A stretch of DNA of 64,000 nucleotides from Herbiconiux flava (GTDB lineage: Bacteria; Actinomycetota; Actinomycetes; Actinomycetales; Microbacteriaceae), in NCBI RefSeq assembly GCF_013409865.1, contig NZ_JACCBM010000001.1, forward strand, positions 496,001-560,000. Reading direction: 5' to 3'. The position numbers and the translations under genes were made by a program. Positions 27,024 to 35,106 of this stretch are shown one piece after another; the stretch's first letter is position 1, and every line of letters starts with the position of its first letter. The notes beneath the pieces were generated by a model. The model was not told where the DNA came from. It did no database searches and worked only from the letters and a program-made list of their open reading frames with translations.

Positions 27024-28222
27024 GACAGGACTCCTCGGGGGTGGGTTCGCGCACGCGACGCCGGCACCGGCGCGCTCACGGGCTCGGTGGCCGCCGACCG
27101 TGCGCGAGCCGACACGCGGGACGCCGAGCGGAGCCGCTCGAGCCCCTCGGCGACGGGCAGGGCGCCGGCCACGACCTCGCGCACGAGCGCCGAGGCCGCC
27201 GACTGGAACGGGATGTAGCCGGCGTAGCGCGGCCTCACCCAGGACGACTCGATCGTGGCGAGCGTCGCGCCGTAGAAGCCGCTCGCGGCGCGGTCGACCT
27301 CGGGATCGGTCCAGGCCGATCGGGCCGAGGGCTGGCCGGAGTGCCGGGGGATGAAGGCGCGCTGCGTCTCCTCCGACAGCAGCCCCGCGATGTGCGCGAC
27401 GAGCTGGGGCGTGACCTCGGCGCGGCGGCTGACCGCGATGCCGGTGCCGCCGATGGTCGAGCCGCGTCGCCCGCCGGGGAGGGCGGCGGGAGCATCCGCG
27501 AATCGCAGCACCGGCGAGGAGTAGGTGACGTAGCCGTAGACGAGGGGGATGTACGCGATCTCGTCGGTGGCCGTCATGCGCTCGAGCAGGGCGATCGGGT
27601 TCTGCGTCGCGCTGCCGGTGGGGGCGCGCGAGCCGATCGAGCGCAGGATGTCGAGGGCGAGCGAGCCGGTGATGTCCGAGACGAACGGCAGCCCGGGGTG
27701 GTCGGCGACCGGCTCGCCGAGGGCGGCGCAGATCGACGCGAAGCTGAGGAAGGCGTGCGGGCCGGCGAGGGAGAGCGCGACGGGCGCCTCCCCGGCCAGG
27801 CGCTCGACGTCGGCCCAGGTCTCGGGGGCGTCGACACCCGGCAGCAGGTCGGCGCGGAGGGCGGCGACCTGGGTGGCCGCGTCCAGCGGCAGCGCCCACT
27901 GCCGGCCGAGCATCCGGTACGACTCGAACGACGGGCCCACCGAGGCGCCCGCCCAGCGCTCGAGCAGCTCGGGCCCGACGACGTCCTCCATCGGCTGCAG
28001 CGAGCCGAGCTCGAGGGCCTCGCCGAGGTGCGGGTGGTCGAGCACGATCAGGTCGAAGTCGCGGGCGAGCTCGTCGATCGGATGCGACTCGAAGTGCTCG
28101 AGGGAGTGCGCCTGCCAGTCGATGTCGAGCGAGGCGTCGGCCACCGCGGCCGCCCGCAGGGCGTCCCGCCCCCGCGGGTGGTCCCAGGTGATGCCCCGGT
28201 AGGAGGGCACGTGCCCGGTCAT
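27020..28222 (-). CDS. Solute-binding-protein-like protein without signal peptide
   Basis: A 400-residue protein resembling family 1 extracellular solute-binding proteins. It begins with RGITWDHPRGRDALRAAAV, continues with ELARDFDLIVLDHPHLGEAL and GRQWALPLDAATQVAALRADL, and has a binding-protein-like second lobe. There is no signal peptide or lipobox: the start is hydrophilic and runs straight into the fold. Stop-start overlaps of 4 bases on both sides tie it to the CoA-transferase and the hydratase. It is therefore probably a cytoplasmic ligand-binding protein serving this enzyme module rather than an importer component. The last ~35 residues are Ala/Arg/Ser-rich. Function is unknown. Confidence 0.75.
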   Translation of the reverse strand: MTGHVPSYRGITWDHPRGRDALRAAAVADASLDIDWQAHSLEHFESHPIDELARDFDLIVLDHPHLGEALELGSLQPMEDVVGPELLERWAGASVGPSFESYRMLGRQWALPLDAATQVAALRADLLPGVDAPETWADVERLAGEAPVALSLAGPHAFLSFASICAALGEPVADHPGLPFVSDITGSLALDILRSIGSRAPTGSATQNPIALLERMTATDEIAYIPLVYGYVTYSSPVLRFADAPAALPGGRRGSTIGGTGIAVSRRAEVTPQLVAHIAGLLSEETQRAFIPRHSGQPSARSAWTDPEVDRAASGFYGATLATIESSWVRPRYAGYIPFQSAASALVREVVAGALPVAEGLERLRSASRVSARARSAATEPVSAPVPASRARTHPRGVLS

Positions 28223-29538
28223 GCCGGTTCCGCGACGGCCGTCGGCTCAGCGACCTGCCCGGCAGCACCCGACTCAGCGGCGGCCTGCCCGGTGGCCTCC
28301 GGCTCGGCCGCCACCACGCCCGCGTCGAGCAGGGCGTCGACCCGGTCGGCTGGGAGCCCGAGCTCCGTCAGGATCTCACGGGTGTGCTCCCCGGTGAGCG
28401 GCGCCCCCCGGTCGATGCGCGCCGGCGTCTCCGACAGCTTGTACGGGAACCCGGGCGTCTTCACGAGCCCCTCGGTCGGGTGCTCGTACTCGATGAAGGT
28501 GCCGTTGTGCTTGATCTGCTCGTCGTCGACGAGATCCTGGTAGCCGTAGACGGGCCCCGCCCAGATGCCGGCGGCGCCGAGCGCCTCGAGCCACTCCGCC
28601 GTCGACCGCGTCGCGAGCCGCTCGGCGGTCTTGGCGTAGATCTCGTCGCGGTGGGTCCAGCTGTCGACCTCGGTGTCCATGCCGAGGAACCACTCCTCCT
28701 CGAGCACCTCCCCGAGCGTGTGCAGATCGGGCATGGCGAGGGCGAGGTAGCCGTCGGTGGTGGAGAAGGTGCCGTAGGGCGCCCGGATGTAGACGTGCGC
28801 GTGCGGCTGCTCGCTGCGGTGCTGGCCCACTCCGCCCACGGTGAAGACCGAGAGCTCCTGCATCTGCAGCGTCGTGATCGCGTCGAGCATGTTCACCGAG
28901 ACGAGCTGCCCCTGCCCGGTGCGCTCGCGGTGGAACAGCGCGGCCAGCACGCCCTCGAACGCCGTCGAGGCGGTGACCGCGTCGACCAGGTACTGTCCGG
29001 CGGGGGTCGGCGGATGCCCGGCACTCCCCGAGGAGAGCATGGCCCCGCTCATCGCCTGCAGCAGCAGGTCCTGGCCCGGGCGGTTGCGGTAGGGGCCGTC
29101 CTCGCCGTAGCCCGAGATCGACACGTAGACGATCGACGGGTTGATGGCCCGGAGCGTCTCGTAGTCGACGCCCAGGCGGGCGGCGACACCGGGCCGGTAG
29201 TTCTGCAGGAACACGTCCGCCGTCTTCACCAGCTCGTAGAGGATCTCGCGGCCCTCGTCGGCCTTGAGGTCGACGCCGATCGACCGCTTGTTGCGGTTCA
29301 GCGACAGGAACGAGACGTTGATGCGGTTGCCGGTCGCCCCACCCGCCGCCGCGTGCCGCTGCCACTCGCCGCGGGTCGGCTCGACCTTGATCACGTCGGC
29401 GCCGAGGTCGCCGAGGCGCTGCGCCGCGAAGGGGCCCGCCATCGCGATCGAGCAGTCGAGCACCCGGATGCCCGAGAGCACCTCGGGGGCCGCCGAGGTG
29501 GCGCCCGAAGGGGAGGCGGGGGTGGTGGTGTCGGTCAT
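28219..29538 (-). CDS. CaiB/BaiF-family (class III) CoA-transferase
   Basis: A 439-residue class III CoA-transferase, which moves CoA between carboxylic acids. The N-terminal GIRVLDCSIAMAGPFAAQRL and DLGADVIKVEPTRGEWQR, then SFLSLNRNKRSIGVDLK, are diagnostic, and the catalytic Asp lies in NRPGQDLLLQAMSG. The C-terminus has an Ala/Glu-rich extension of about 40 residues. It starts the operon segment CoA-transferase, SBP-like, hydratase, FAH-dehydratase, LacI, ALDH. A LacI-type operator lies 48 bases upstream of its ATG. Confidence 0.92.
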   Translation of the reverse strand: MTDTTTPASPSGATSAAPEVLSGIRVLDCSIAMAGPFAAQRLGDLGADVIKVEPTRGEWQRHAAAGGATGNRINVSFLSLNRNKRSIGVDLKADEGREILYELVKTADVFLQNYRPGVAARLGVDYETLRAINPSIVYVSISGYGEDGPYRNRPGQDLLLQAMSGAMLSSGSAGHPPTPAGQYLVDAVTASTAFEGVLAALFHRERTGQGQLVSVNMLDAITTLQMQELSVFTVGGVGQHRSEQPHAHVYIRAPYGTFSTTDGYLALAMPDLHTLGEVLEEEWFLGMDTEVDSWTHRDEIYAKTAERLATRSTAEWLEALGAAGIWAGPVYGYQDLVDDEQIKHNGTFIEYEHPTEGLVKTPGFPYKLSETPARIDRGAPLTGEHTREILTELGLPADRVDALLDAGVVAAEPEATGQAAAESGAAGQVAEPTAVAEPA

Positions 29539-29585
29539 CGGTGACTCCTCGGTTCACGGGGGCCGCGCATCCGCTCGTCACGGAC

Positions 29586-29599
29586 TGGCAGCGCTAACA
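29586..29599. promoter_or_regulatory. LacI-type operator upstream of the CoA-transferase gene
   Basis: TGGCAGCGCTAACA lies in the 100-bp gap between the DUF4432 gene's stop (29639) and the CoA-transferase start (29538). It is identical to the site at 23782 and half-matches the ideal palindrome TGTTAGCGCTAACA. Confidence 0.7.
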
Positions 29600-29638
29600 T
29601 AAGACTATCGCCGGATGCGGGAACAGGCACGGTGGCGC

Positions 29639-30775
29639 CTACTCGGGCTGTCCGTGGACGGCGCGGATCGCGTCGGCGGAGGCGCGCGTCTCGGCCTCGC
29701 CGTCGAGCACCCGCACCGTGGTGGAGTACTCCCGCCGCTCGCCGTGCTCGAGCCAGATCATCGACCCGTTCTCGCGGGCCGCGGCGTCGCCGTCCACGTG
29801 GTGGGTCGAGGGCTCGAGGCCCACGGCGTACTGGCCGCTGCGCAGGTTCTGCCACTCGAAGAAGTGCGGCATGCCCTCGGCGCTCCAGCTGACCTCGACC
29901 CCGCGGGAGTCGTCGGCGGCGACGAGCGCCACGCGGTGCCGGCCGTCGGCTCCGGCCACGAGCTCGTGCTCGAAGACCTGCTCGACGAAGCCCTGCTGCG
30001 GGGCGGGCAGCGTGCGGTACGACACGCGCTGCTCGGCCACGGAGTCGGACGACCAGAGGGTCTTCGCGATCGGTGCGACGAGCCGCGTGCCCTCGTCGAC
30101 GAAGGGCCAGCCGATGTTGAGGTGGTAGAGGAACATGTGCGGCGTGCGCTCGAAGCCGAGGTTCTCGACCGTGTCGTTCCAGCGGACCTCGCGGCCGGTG
30201 AAGTCGAGCTCGACCGTGCGGGTGAGCTTCAGGTGCTCGCCGAACGAGGTCGCCTGCACCACCTCGCCGACGACCCGCAGCACCGAGTCGCCGGTGCCTG
30301 GGTCGACGATCTCGCGCGCCTCCAGCAGGCGGGCCGGGATGGCGGTGAGCCGGCCGTGCAGGCCGTGGGTGACGCTCTGCTTGGGCGGGTAGCCGTACTG
30401 CTGCGCATCCACCTCGCCGCCGAAGAGGGTGTGGTCGAGCCCGCCGGTGACGAGCAGGCCGTCGAGCGCGCGCAGCCACGACAGGCCGCCCTCGTCGCTG
30501 TGCTCGTGCAGCCCGGGGTGCCGGAAGCCGTTGCCTGAGCGCCAGCCGAACGGCACGCCGCGAAGCCTCGCCGAGCCGAAGTCGAAGGCCCGGTCGACGA
30601 GCACCTCGAGCTCGAGACCCGCCGCGGTGCGCAGCTGCAGGGCGCGCACGCCCCGCTCCACCCCGTCGTCGAGCACCACCGAGCGGATGCCCGCCACCGC
30701 CGACAGGTCACCCGTGCGTTCGGCGAGCTCTCGCCGGCTCAGCTGCTGCCCGAAGATCTCCACTGCATTCCTCAT
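29639..30775 (-). CDS. DUF4432 family protein (aldose 1-epimerase-like fold)
   Basis: A 378-residue protein of the galactose-mutarotase-like superfamily, DUF4432 branch. Features include RAFDFGSARLRGVPFGWRSG near residues 60-80, VTHGLHGRLTAIPARLLEAR and HMFLYHLNIGWPFVDEGTRL, and a C-terminal WQNLRSGQYAVGLEPSTHH. Such proteins are thought to epimerise or bind a cyclic sugar; none of the details is shown by sequence. The ATG overlaps the stop of the upstream SDR gene by 4 bases. Confidence 0.85.
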   Translation of the reverse strand: MRNAVEIFGQQLSRRELAERTGDLSAVAGIRSVVLDDGVERGVRALQLRTAAGLELEVLVDRAFDFGSARLRGVPFGWRSGNGFRHPGLHEHSDEGGLSWLRALDGLLVTGGLDHTLFGGEVDAQQYGYPPKQSVTHGLHGRLTAIPARLLEAREIVDPGTGDSVLRVVGEVVQATSFGEHLKLTRTVELDFTGREVRWNDTVENLGFERTPHMFLYHLNIGWPFVDEGTRLVAPIAKTLWSSDSVAEQRVSYRTLPAPQQGFVEQVFEHELVAGADGRHRVALVAADDSRGVEVSWSAEGMPHFFEWQNLRSGQYAVGLEPSTHHVDGDAAARENGSMIWLEHGERREYSTTVRVLDGEAETRASADAIRAVHGQPE

Positions 30776-31521
30776 TCCATGATCCAGCCGCCGTCGACGT
30801 TGATGGTCTGGCCCGTGACGAACGACGAGTCGGGGCCCACCAGGAACGATACGACGGCCGCGAGCTCGGCGTCGCTCCCCCGGCGCTTGAGCGCCTGGTG
30901 CTCGATGACGTGCGCGGAGTACTCGGCCGCGTCGCCCTGGATCTCCTCGGCCTTCGTGGGGAACGCGCCGGGCGAGACCGCGTTCACCCGGATGCCGTGC
31001 TCGCCGAGCTCCCGGGCGAGCGCCCGGGTCAGCGCGACGGCCGCACCCTTGGTCGAGACGTAGCTCGCGAGGTTCGACCAGCCGCCGTGCCAGGTGATGC
31101 TGCCGACGTTCACGATGGCGCCGGAGCGGCGCGCGACCATGCCGCGCGCCGCCACCTGGGCGGCGTAGAAGTAGCCGCGCTGGTTCACCGTGACGACGTC
31201 GTCGTACTCGGCCAGCGGGATCTCGAGGAAGGGGGTGCTGGGGTAGATCGCCGCATTGTTGATCAGCGCCCCGACGGGGCCGAAGTCCCGTTCGGTGCCG
31301 GCGACGGCCGCCTCGATGGCGTCGGAGTCGCGCAGGTCGACCTCGAGCATCCGCACCGGGAAGCCCTCGGCCTCCAGCTGCGCGGCGGTCTCGGCCAGAT
31401 CCGCGCTCGCCCGGCCCAGCGCGCCGATGGCGAACCCGTCGGCCCCCAGCCTCAGTGCCGTCGCCCGGCCGAGCGCGCCGCCCGCACCCGTGATGATCGC
31501 TACCTTGTCCTGCACGTGCAT
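30772..31521 (-). CDS. Short-chain dehydrogenase/reductase
   Basis: A 249-residue classical SDR. The NAD(P)-binding motif is TGAGGALGRA at residues 11-20, the structural NNAA motif is in INNAAIYPST, and the Ser-Tyr-Lys triad is in VNVGSITWHG and SYVSTKGAA. The C-terminal TGQTINVDGGW is standard. In this operon it probably oxidises a sugar or sugar acid hydroxyl. The start ATG at 31521 is followed at once by the Rossmann strand VQDKVAIITGA. Confidence 0.92.
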   Translation of the reverse strand: MHVQDKVAIITGAGGALGRATALRLGADGFAIGALGRASADLAETAAQLEAEGFPVRMLEVDLRDSDAIEAAVAGTERDFGPVGALINNAAIYPSTPFLEIPLAEYDDVVTVNQRGYFYAAQVAARGMVARRSGAIVNVGSITWHGGWSNLASYVSTKGAAVALTRALARELGEHGIRVNAVSPGAFPTKAEEIQGDAAEYSAHVIEHQALKRRGSDAELAAVVSFLVGPDSSFVTGQTINVDGGWIME

Positions 31522-31564
31522 CCCTCTCGTGTCACCCGTCTGACCGTCTGCCCCGCCGCCGTGC

Positions 31565-32479
31565 TCAGATGTTGTACTTCTTGAGCGTATCGACGACGAA
31601 CTGCTTGGCCCGCGGGATGTCGCTCTCGTCGAGGTGCTCGATGATCAGGGGAGCGTTCGGGTTCTGCTCGCTGAGGCGCTGCAGGTAGAGGTCGTAGTCG
31701 AGCGAGCCGAGGCCCGCGGCCGGCAGCTCGATCTCGCCGACGCCCCGGAAGGTGTGCGAGGCGAGCGCGTCGTCGTCGCCGATGTCGGCGTGCTTCTCGC
31801 TCTTGTCGTCGCCCGCGCGCTTGACGTCCTTGGCGTGCGCCACGCGCACCCGGTCGCCGAGCACGTCGAAGACCTCGTTCAGCACGCCGGCCTGATCGTC
31901 GATGTTGGTGGCGTCGAAGTAGTTGGTCGGGTCCATCAGCAGCTCGAGGCCCGGGGTGCGGATGTCGTTGAAGACGCGGGCGGTCTCGCGCACCGAGCCG
32001 ATCACGTTGTTCACGTAGGTCTCGAGCAGGAAGGTCGCGCCGTGGTCGTACGCGGTCTGCGCCAGCTCGGCGAGCACGGTGCGCACCTGCTCGTAGGCGT
32101 CCTCGGAGCGGTTGTGCGGGTCGTGGTCCCACTCGCTCTCGGCGTTGAAGGTGCCCGACTCGGAGATCACGTACTTCGAGCCGAAGTTGCGGGCGTTGCG
32201 GATGATCTCCTTGAGGTACTCGACGTTCGCCTTCCGGTGCTCGGGGTCGGGATGCACGATGTTCGTGTAGCCCGAGATGGCCGAGATCGGCAGGTCGTGG
32301 TCGCGGAAGGTGTCGCTGACGAGCTTCGCCTTCTCCTTGGTGATCTGGCCGGCGCCGAGGTCGAGATCCTTGAAGTGCAGGTCGAGCTGCACGGTGTTGA
32401 AGCCGTGCGCGCGGATCTTCTCCGCGGTGGTCTTGAGGTCGTAGGGGTAGTAGGCGGTGAAGATGCCGAGCTGAATCAT
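31565..32479 (-). CDS. Sugar phosphate isomerase/epimerase (xylose isomerase-like TIM barrel)
   Basis: A 304-residue AP-endonuclease-2-type TIM barrel. It starts IQLGIFTAYYPYDLKTTAEK. Likely metal ligands are the Glu in ATFLLETYVNNV, the Asp of LLMDPTNYFDA, the His of VRVAHAKDVKRAG and the Glu near the C-terminus (LIIEHLDESDI). Related enzymes epimerise or isomerise keto-sugars or inosose derivatives. It sits between the Gfo/Idh oxidoreductase and the SDR, a trio seen in many oxidation-isomerisation sugar pathways. Confidence 0.9.
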   Translation of the reverse strand: MIQLGIFTAYYPYDLKTTAEKIRAHGFNTVQLDLHFKDLDLGAGQITKEKAKLVSDTFRDHDLPISAISGYTNIVHPDPEHRKANVEYLKEIIRNARNFGSKYVISESGTFNAESEWDHDPHNRSEDAYEQVRTVLAELAQTAYDHGATFLLETYVNNVIGSVRETARVFNDIRTPGLELLMDPTNYFDATNIDDQAGVLNEVFDVLGDRVRVAHAKDVKRAGDDKSEKHADIGDDDALASHTFRGVGEIELPAAGLGSLDYDLYLQRLSEQNPNAPLIIEHLDESDIPRAKQFVVDTLKKYNI

Positions 32480-32554
32480 GGCGTCGTTGCTCCTTGTTCG
32501 ATTCGAGTGGGGTTCGGTCGTCGGTGTAGGTCGTGGGTGGGTCGGTGCTGCGTG

Positions 32555-32614
32555 GTTCGGTCGTGGGTCGTTCGGTCGGGCGTCGTTCGGTCGGGCGTCG
32601 TTCGGTCGCGCGTC
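32555..32614. repeat. Four 15-bp tandem repeats after the Gfo/Idh gene
   Basis: Units GTTCGGTCGKGCGTC at 32555-32569 (one variant), 32570-32584, 32585-32599 and 32600-32614. Units 2 and 3 are identical. The array ends one base from the Gfo/Idh stop codon (32616-32618) and extends downstream of it; weaker TCGGTC/GTCGG units continue to about 32515. On the minus strand the frame after the stop stays open through the array. Confidence 0.9.
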
Positions 32615-32615
32615 G

Positions 32616-33782
32616 TCAGACGGGGAACTCGTCGAGGCGCACCGGGCGCTTCTCGGCGATCGAGCGGTAGCCCGCCTCGATCAGCGCCATGGTGCGCACG
32701 TTGTCGGCGACGCTGAGCTCGGGGGCCGTGCCGGTCTCGACGGCGTGCTGCACCTGCTCCATCACGCCGATGAAGGCGTGCGGGAACCAGTGCGTGTCCC
32801 AGCTCGGCTCCACCCATTGGCCTCCGGTGGCGTGGGTCGAGGCGTAGCGGATGCTCGACGGCACCCCGTGCGGCCAGCCGATGGTGCCCTGCGCGATGCC
32901 CGCGGTGCCCTCCACCCGCCAGCGGATGAAGAAGTCGTCGTCGAAGCCCTCCTCGCGGGGGCCGCCCCAGACGTCCTCGACGCTGAGCGCCAGCACGTCG
33001 CCGGGGAAGCGCAGGGTCGACACGACGATCCCGTCCTCGTGCTCGAACGTCGTGCGCGGATCGCGGCGGGTCACGGTCGAGATCTCGGAGGGGTCGCCGA
33101 ACAGGAAGCGCAGGGCGTCGAGGTGGTGCACGCTCATGTTGGCGAGCGTGAGCCGGTCGTAGCCCTCGAGGAAGCCCTGCCAGTGCGGCACGGCGTGCAT
33201 GTCGATCTGGGCGAAGACCGGGTCGCCGAGCACGCCCGCGTCGAGCAGTTGCTTCAGCACGCGGATCGACTGGTCGTAGCGCATGTTCTGGTTGACGCTC
33301 AGGACGGTGCCCGCCGCGGCAGCCTCGTCGCGCAGGGCGATCGCCTCGTCGAGGTCGAGCGCCAGCGGCTTCTGCGCGAGCACCGCCTTGATGTGCGGCT
33401 GCGCCAGGGCAGCGCGGATGATCGCCGGCTGCTGGTCGGGCGGGAACGCGATGTCGAGGATCTCCACGTCGGTGTCGGCGAGCAGCGCGTCGACGGTGTC
33501 GTGCACCTTCGGGATGCCGTAGCGCTCCGCCACCGCCCGGGCGTTCGCCGGGGTGCGGGACGCGATGGCGACCACGGGGAAGCCCGCCTGCCGGTAGGCC
33601 TCGAGGTGCTGGTCGGCCATGATCGCGCCGGCTCCGACGCAGCCGATGCGGTGGCTGCGGGTGCGGATCGGCACATCGGGCTCGAAGCTCACGGCCGCCT
33701 CGTCTGCCGCTGCCTCCGCCTCCGCGGTCGCCTCTGCGGCTGCCGGGGCCTGGGCCTGGCCGGGTGTCGTCGTCGAGGTCAC
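32616..33782 (-). CDS. Gfo/Idh/MocA-family oxidoreductase
   Basis: A 388-residue NAD(P)-dependent sugar or inositol dehydrogenase. The Rossmann motif is IGCVGAGAIMADQHLEAYRQ near residues 46-65, followed by VVAIASRTPANARAVAERYG and VLAQKPLALDLDEAIALRDE, which includes the EKP-type motif as QKP. The C-terminal sheet domain carries HHLDALRFLFGDP. About 40 Ala/Glu-rich residues precede the Rossmann fold, so a shorter start is possible. It begins the minus-strand operon opposite the ABC importer, sharing a control region with LacI-type palindromes. Confidence 0.9.
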   Translation of the reverse strand: MTSTTTPGQAQAPAAAEATAEAEAAADEAAVSFEPDVPIRTRSHRIGCVGAGAIMADQHLEAYRQAGFPVVAIASRTPANARAVAERYGIPKVHDTVDALLADTDVEILDIAFPPDQQPAIIRAALAQPHIKAVLAQKPLALDLDEAIALRDEAAAAGTVLSVNQNMRYDQSIRVLKQLLDAGVLGDPVFAQIDMHAVPHWQGFLEGYDRLTLANMSVHHLDALRFLFGDPSEISTVTRRDPRTTFEHEDGIVVSTLRFPGDVLALSVEDVWGGPREEGFDDDFFIRWRVEGTAGIAQGTIGWPHGVPSSIRYASTHATGGQWVEPSWDTHWFPHAFIGVMEQVQHAVETGTAPELSVADNVRTMALIEAGYRSIAEKRPVRLDEFPV

Positions 33783-33845
33783 TGGTTCTCCTATCGCGTC
33801 GTTGCGACTCGTCTGCTGCGAACCTAGTGGATCACAATCGGAAAT

Positions 33846-33871
33846 GCTAGCGCTACTGGCAGCGCTGCCAT
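33846..33871. promoter_or_regulatory. Double LacI-type operator between the divergent operons
   Basis: TGGCAGCGCTGCCA (33858-33871) is a perfect 14-bp palindrome. Immediately left is TGCTAGCGCTAC (33846-33857), whose core TAGCGCTA is also a palindrome. The centres are 12 bases apart. They lie 64 bases upstream of the Gfo/Idh start and 58 bases before the binding-protein start, and so can control both directions. Confidence 0.75.
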
Positions 33872-33928
33872 TAATCGGCTAGTGTGCCGACCACGCCCTG
33901 CACCATCGGCGATTTCAAAGGAGAAATC

Positions 33929-35014
33929 ATGCAGCGACCCCAGCACGCCCGTCACTTCGCGAGGGGAGCCGCCGTCCTCGCGGCCGCCTCCTCGCTCGCC
34001 CTTCTCGCCGGCTGCACCAGCGCCCCGGCCGAAGGCGGAGGCACCGACGCCGCCGGCGGCGACGACGGCAAGTTCGTCATCGGCTTCGAGCAGCCCCTCG
34101 GCGGCCAGGCCTGGCGCGAGATGGGCCTCGCCTCGCTGCAGGCCCTCGCCGCCTCCCCCGAGTACAAGGACAAGGTCGAGGTCAAGATCGTCCGCACCAA
34201 CGACAACGACGCGGCCCAGCAGAACGCGGCGATGCAGAACCTGATCGCCGACGGCGTCGACCTGATCCTGTTCGACCCGGCCTCGTCCTCCGGCGCCGAC
34301 GCCGCCATCACCCAGGCGTCGGCGCAGGGCATCCCGGTCATCGCCAACGGCGGCCCCTACGACAGCGACGACGTCTACGTGGTCTCGACCGACTGGGCGA
34401 ACGCCGGCACGATCGGCGCCGACTGGCTGCTCGAGAACCTCGGCGACGACAAGAACATCGCGGTGCTCGAGGGCCTCGCCGGCGTGCCGCTGAACGAGGG
34501 CACGATGCCCGGCGTGATCGAGACGCTCGAGGGCGGCGGCGCGACCGTCGTGGCGCAGGACACCAACGGCTGGAACGAGGCCACCGCCCAGGAGGCGATG
34601 TCGAACATCCTGCGCTCCAACCCCGACGTCGGCGGCGTCTACTCCTTCCTCACCGGAGGACAGGGCGTTCCGGAGGCCTTCAAGGCGGCCGGGCTCCCCT
34701 TCGTGCCGGTCGTCGGCGGCTCCGGCTACAACGGCGAGGCCTGCACCCTGGCCGAGTACGCGCCCGAGGGCCTCACGGGCAACATGGTCTTCGGCCAGCC
34801 CGCCATCTACGCGAAGGGCCTCGAGCAGGCCGTCGCGCTGCTCGAGGGCGAGGAGATCGAGAAGGAGCAGTACTTCCCGCCGCTCGAGATCACCGAGGAG
34901 AACGCGGCCGACTTCTGCCTGGCCGACAAGCCGAACAACTTCCAGCTCGGCTACGACTTCCCGGGCCTCGACCTGACGCTCGACCAGGTCATGGAGTTCT
35001 ACTCGGGCTCCTGA
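33929..35014 (+). CDS. Sugar ABC transporter substrate-binding lipoprotein
   Basis: A 361-residue lipoprotein. The N-terminal signal ends in LLAGCTSAP, a lipobox with the lipidated Cys. The mature part is a ribose/LacI-type (Peripla_BP_4) binding fold: FVIGFEQPLGGQAWREMGLA, LIADGVDLILFDPASSSGAD, and NVFGQ-like hinge sequence near the end. ATG at 33929 is chosen over 33884 because AAAGGAG precedes it and the lipoprotein signal then has normal length. It is the first gene of a four-gene importer operon and carries the specificity for the sugar degraded by this island. Confidence 0.92.
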   Translation: MQRPQHARHFARGAAVLAAASSLALLAGCTSAPAEGGGTDAAGGDDGKFVIGFEQPLGGQAWREMGLASLQALAASPEYKDKVEVKIVRTNDNDAAQQNAAMQNLIADGVDLILFDPASSSGADAAITQASAQGIPVIANGGPYDSDDVYVVSTDWANAGTIGADWLLENLGDDKNIAVLEGLAGVPLNEGTMPGVIETLEGGGATVVAQDTNGWNEATAQEAMSNILRSNPDVGGVYSFLTGGQGVPEAFKAAGLPFVPVVGGSGYNGEACTLAEYAPEGLTGNMVFGQPAIYAKGLEQAVALLEGEEIEKEQYFPPLEITEENAADFCLADKPNNFQLGYDFPGLDLTLDQVMEFYSGS

Positions 35015-35106
35015 GCCCGGGCACCGTCCGATCGGCGGGTGCCGCGGCTCACGCCGCGGCATCCGCGCTCCTCCCCTCGACTTCCATTCCACTTCTGGAG
35101 GCTTCC

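Noticed and set aside
32555..32614. 15-bp repeats considered as a CRISPR array
   Set aside because: Units are directly adjacent with no spacers, and there are no cas genes.
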